From Christensenella sp. UBA1782 (lineage in GTDB: Bacteria > Bacillota > Clostridia > Christensenellales > DTU072): a stretch of 10,657 nt of DNA. Shown here piece after piece: positions 10,648 to 10,657 of this stretch (the stretch's first letter is position 1; every line of letters begins with the position of its first letter). Under the pieces are notes generated by a model that saw only the letters and a list, made by a program, of their open reading frames with translations, was not told the origin of the DNA and did no database searches. The translations under genes and the position numbers were made by a program. Location: the NCBI GenBank assembly GCA_002315475.1, contig DCGI01000077.1, positions 1 through 10,657 on the forward strand. The letters run 5' to 3'.

Positions 10648-10657
10648 GCTATAATGG

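Noticed and set aside
10650..10655. TATAAT at the right edge as a promoter for a gene beyond the window
   Set aside because: The -35 position falls inside a terminator stem and no matching hexamer is present; the downstream sequence is not available.

Overview
The window looks like chromosomal DNA from an endospore-forming, Gram-positive anaerobe of the Clostridia, possibly one of the gut Christensenellales-like lineages (the lineage is a guess). The class-level call rests on a yabP-yabQ spore pair, a CIRCE-controlled small heat-shock gene, a desulfoferrodoxin-type superoxide reductase domain, strong sigma-A promoters and GGAGG-type ribosome binding sites. Most genes share one base composition. 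The abiE pair is visibly more AT-rich at its 5' end and looks acquired.

Layout. Positions 1-228 (+) hold the last 75 codons of a Zn/Cd/Pb P1B-type ATPase. It is followed at 257-1243 (+) by a shortened, eroded phosphohexomutase (GlmM/PMM-like) that lacks the last domain. This converges with a small heat-shock protein, hsp20 (1230-1634, -), driven by TTGACA-N17-TATACT with a CIRCE operator. Between hsp20 and the next gene lies a dense set of nested hairpins (1789-2007). At 2015-2593 (-) an XRE-type helix-turn-helix is fused to a desulforedoxin plus superoxide-reductase module. Divergent from it is yabP-yabQ (2688-3412, +), followed by a small helical protein of unknown function (3285-3731) whose start lies inside the yabQ tail. 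A GPH-family sugar/cation symporter with an extra cytoplasmic C-terminal region (6388-4499, -) and a Y_phosphatase3-type phosphatase (4496-3726, -) form an operon.

The accessory part is 6600-8600: a complete type IV abortive-infection toxin-antitoxin pair, abiEi-abiEii (+), with a direct-repeat operator candidate over its promoter. Beyond it is a scarred region of hairpins and tRNA relics abutting an intact tRNA-Pro(CGG) gene (8598-8522, -). The relics are a T-arm copy in direct orientation and a decayed tRNA 3' half in inverted orientation. This is what old site-specific integration and deletion at a tRNA gene could leave.

The right end has an ArsB/SLC13-type permease (10074-8734, -) with a consensus promoter, a 45-residue lysine- and cysteine-rich mini-protein (10205-10342, +), and several terminator hairpins, two of which share the same GGACACGA core.

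No complete novel multi-gene system is evident. The most unusual items are the truncated phosphohexomutase, the HTH-superoxide reductase fusion lacking the usual catalytic lysine, the mutually exclusive hairpins before hsp20, the tail-to-tail tRNA relic, the long yabQ overlap and the orphan six-cysteine mini-protein.
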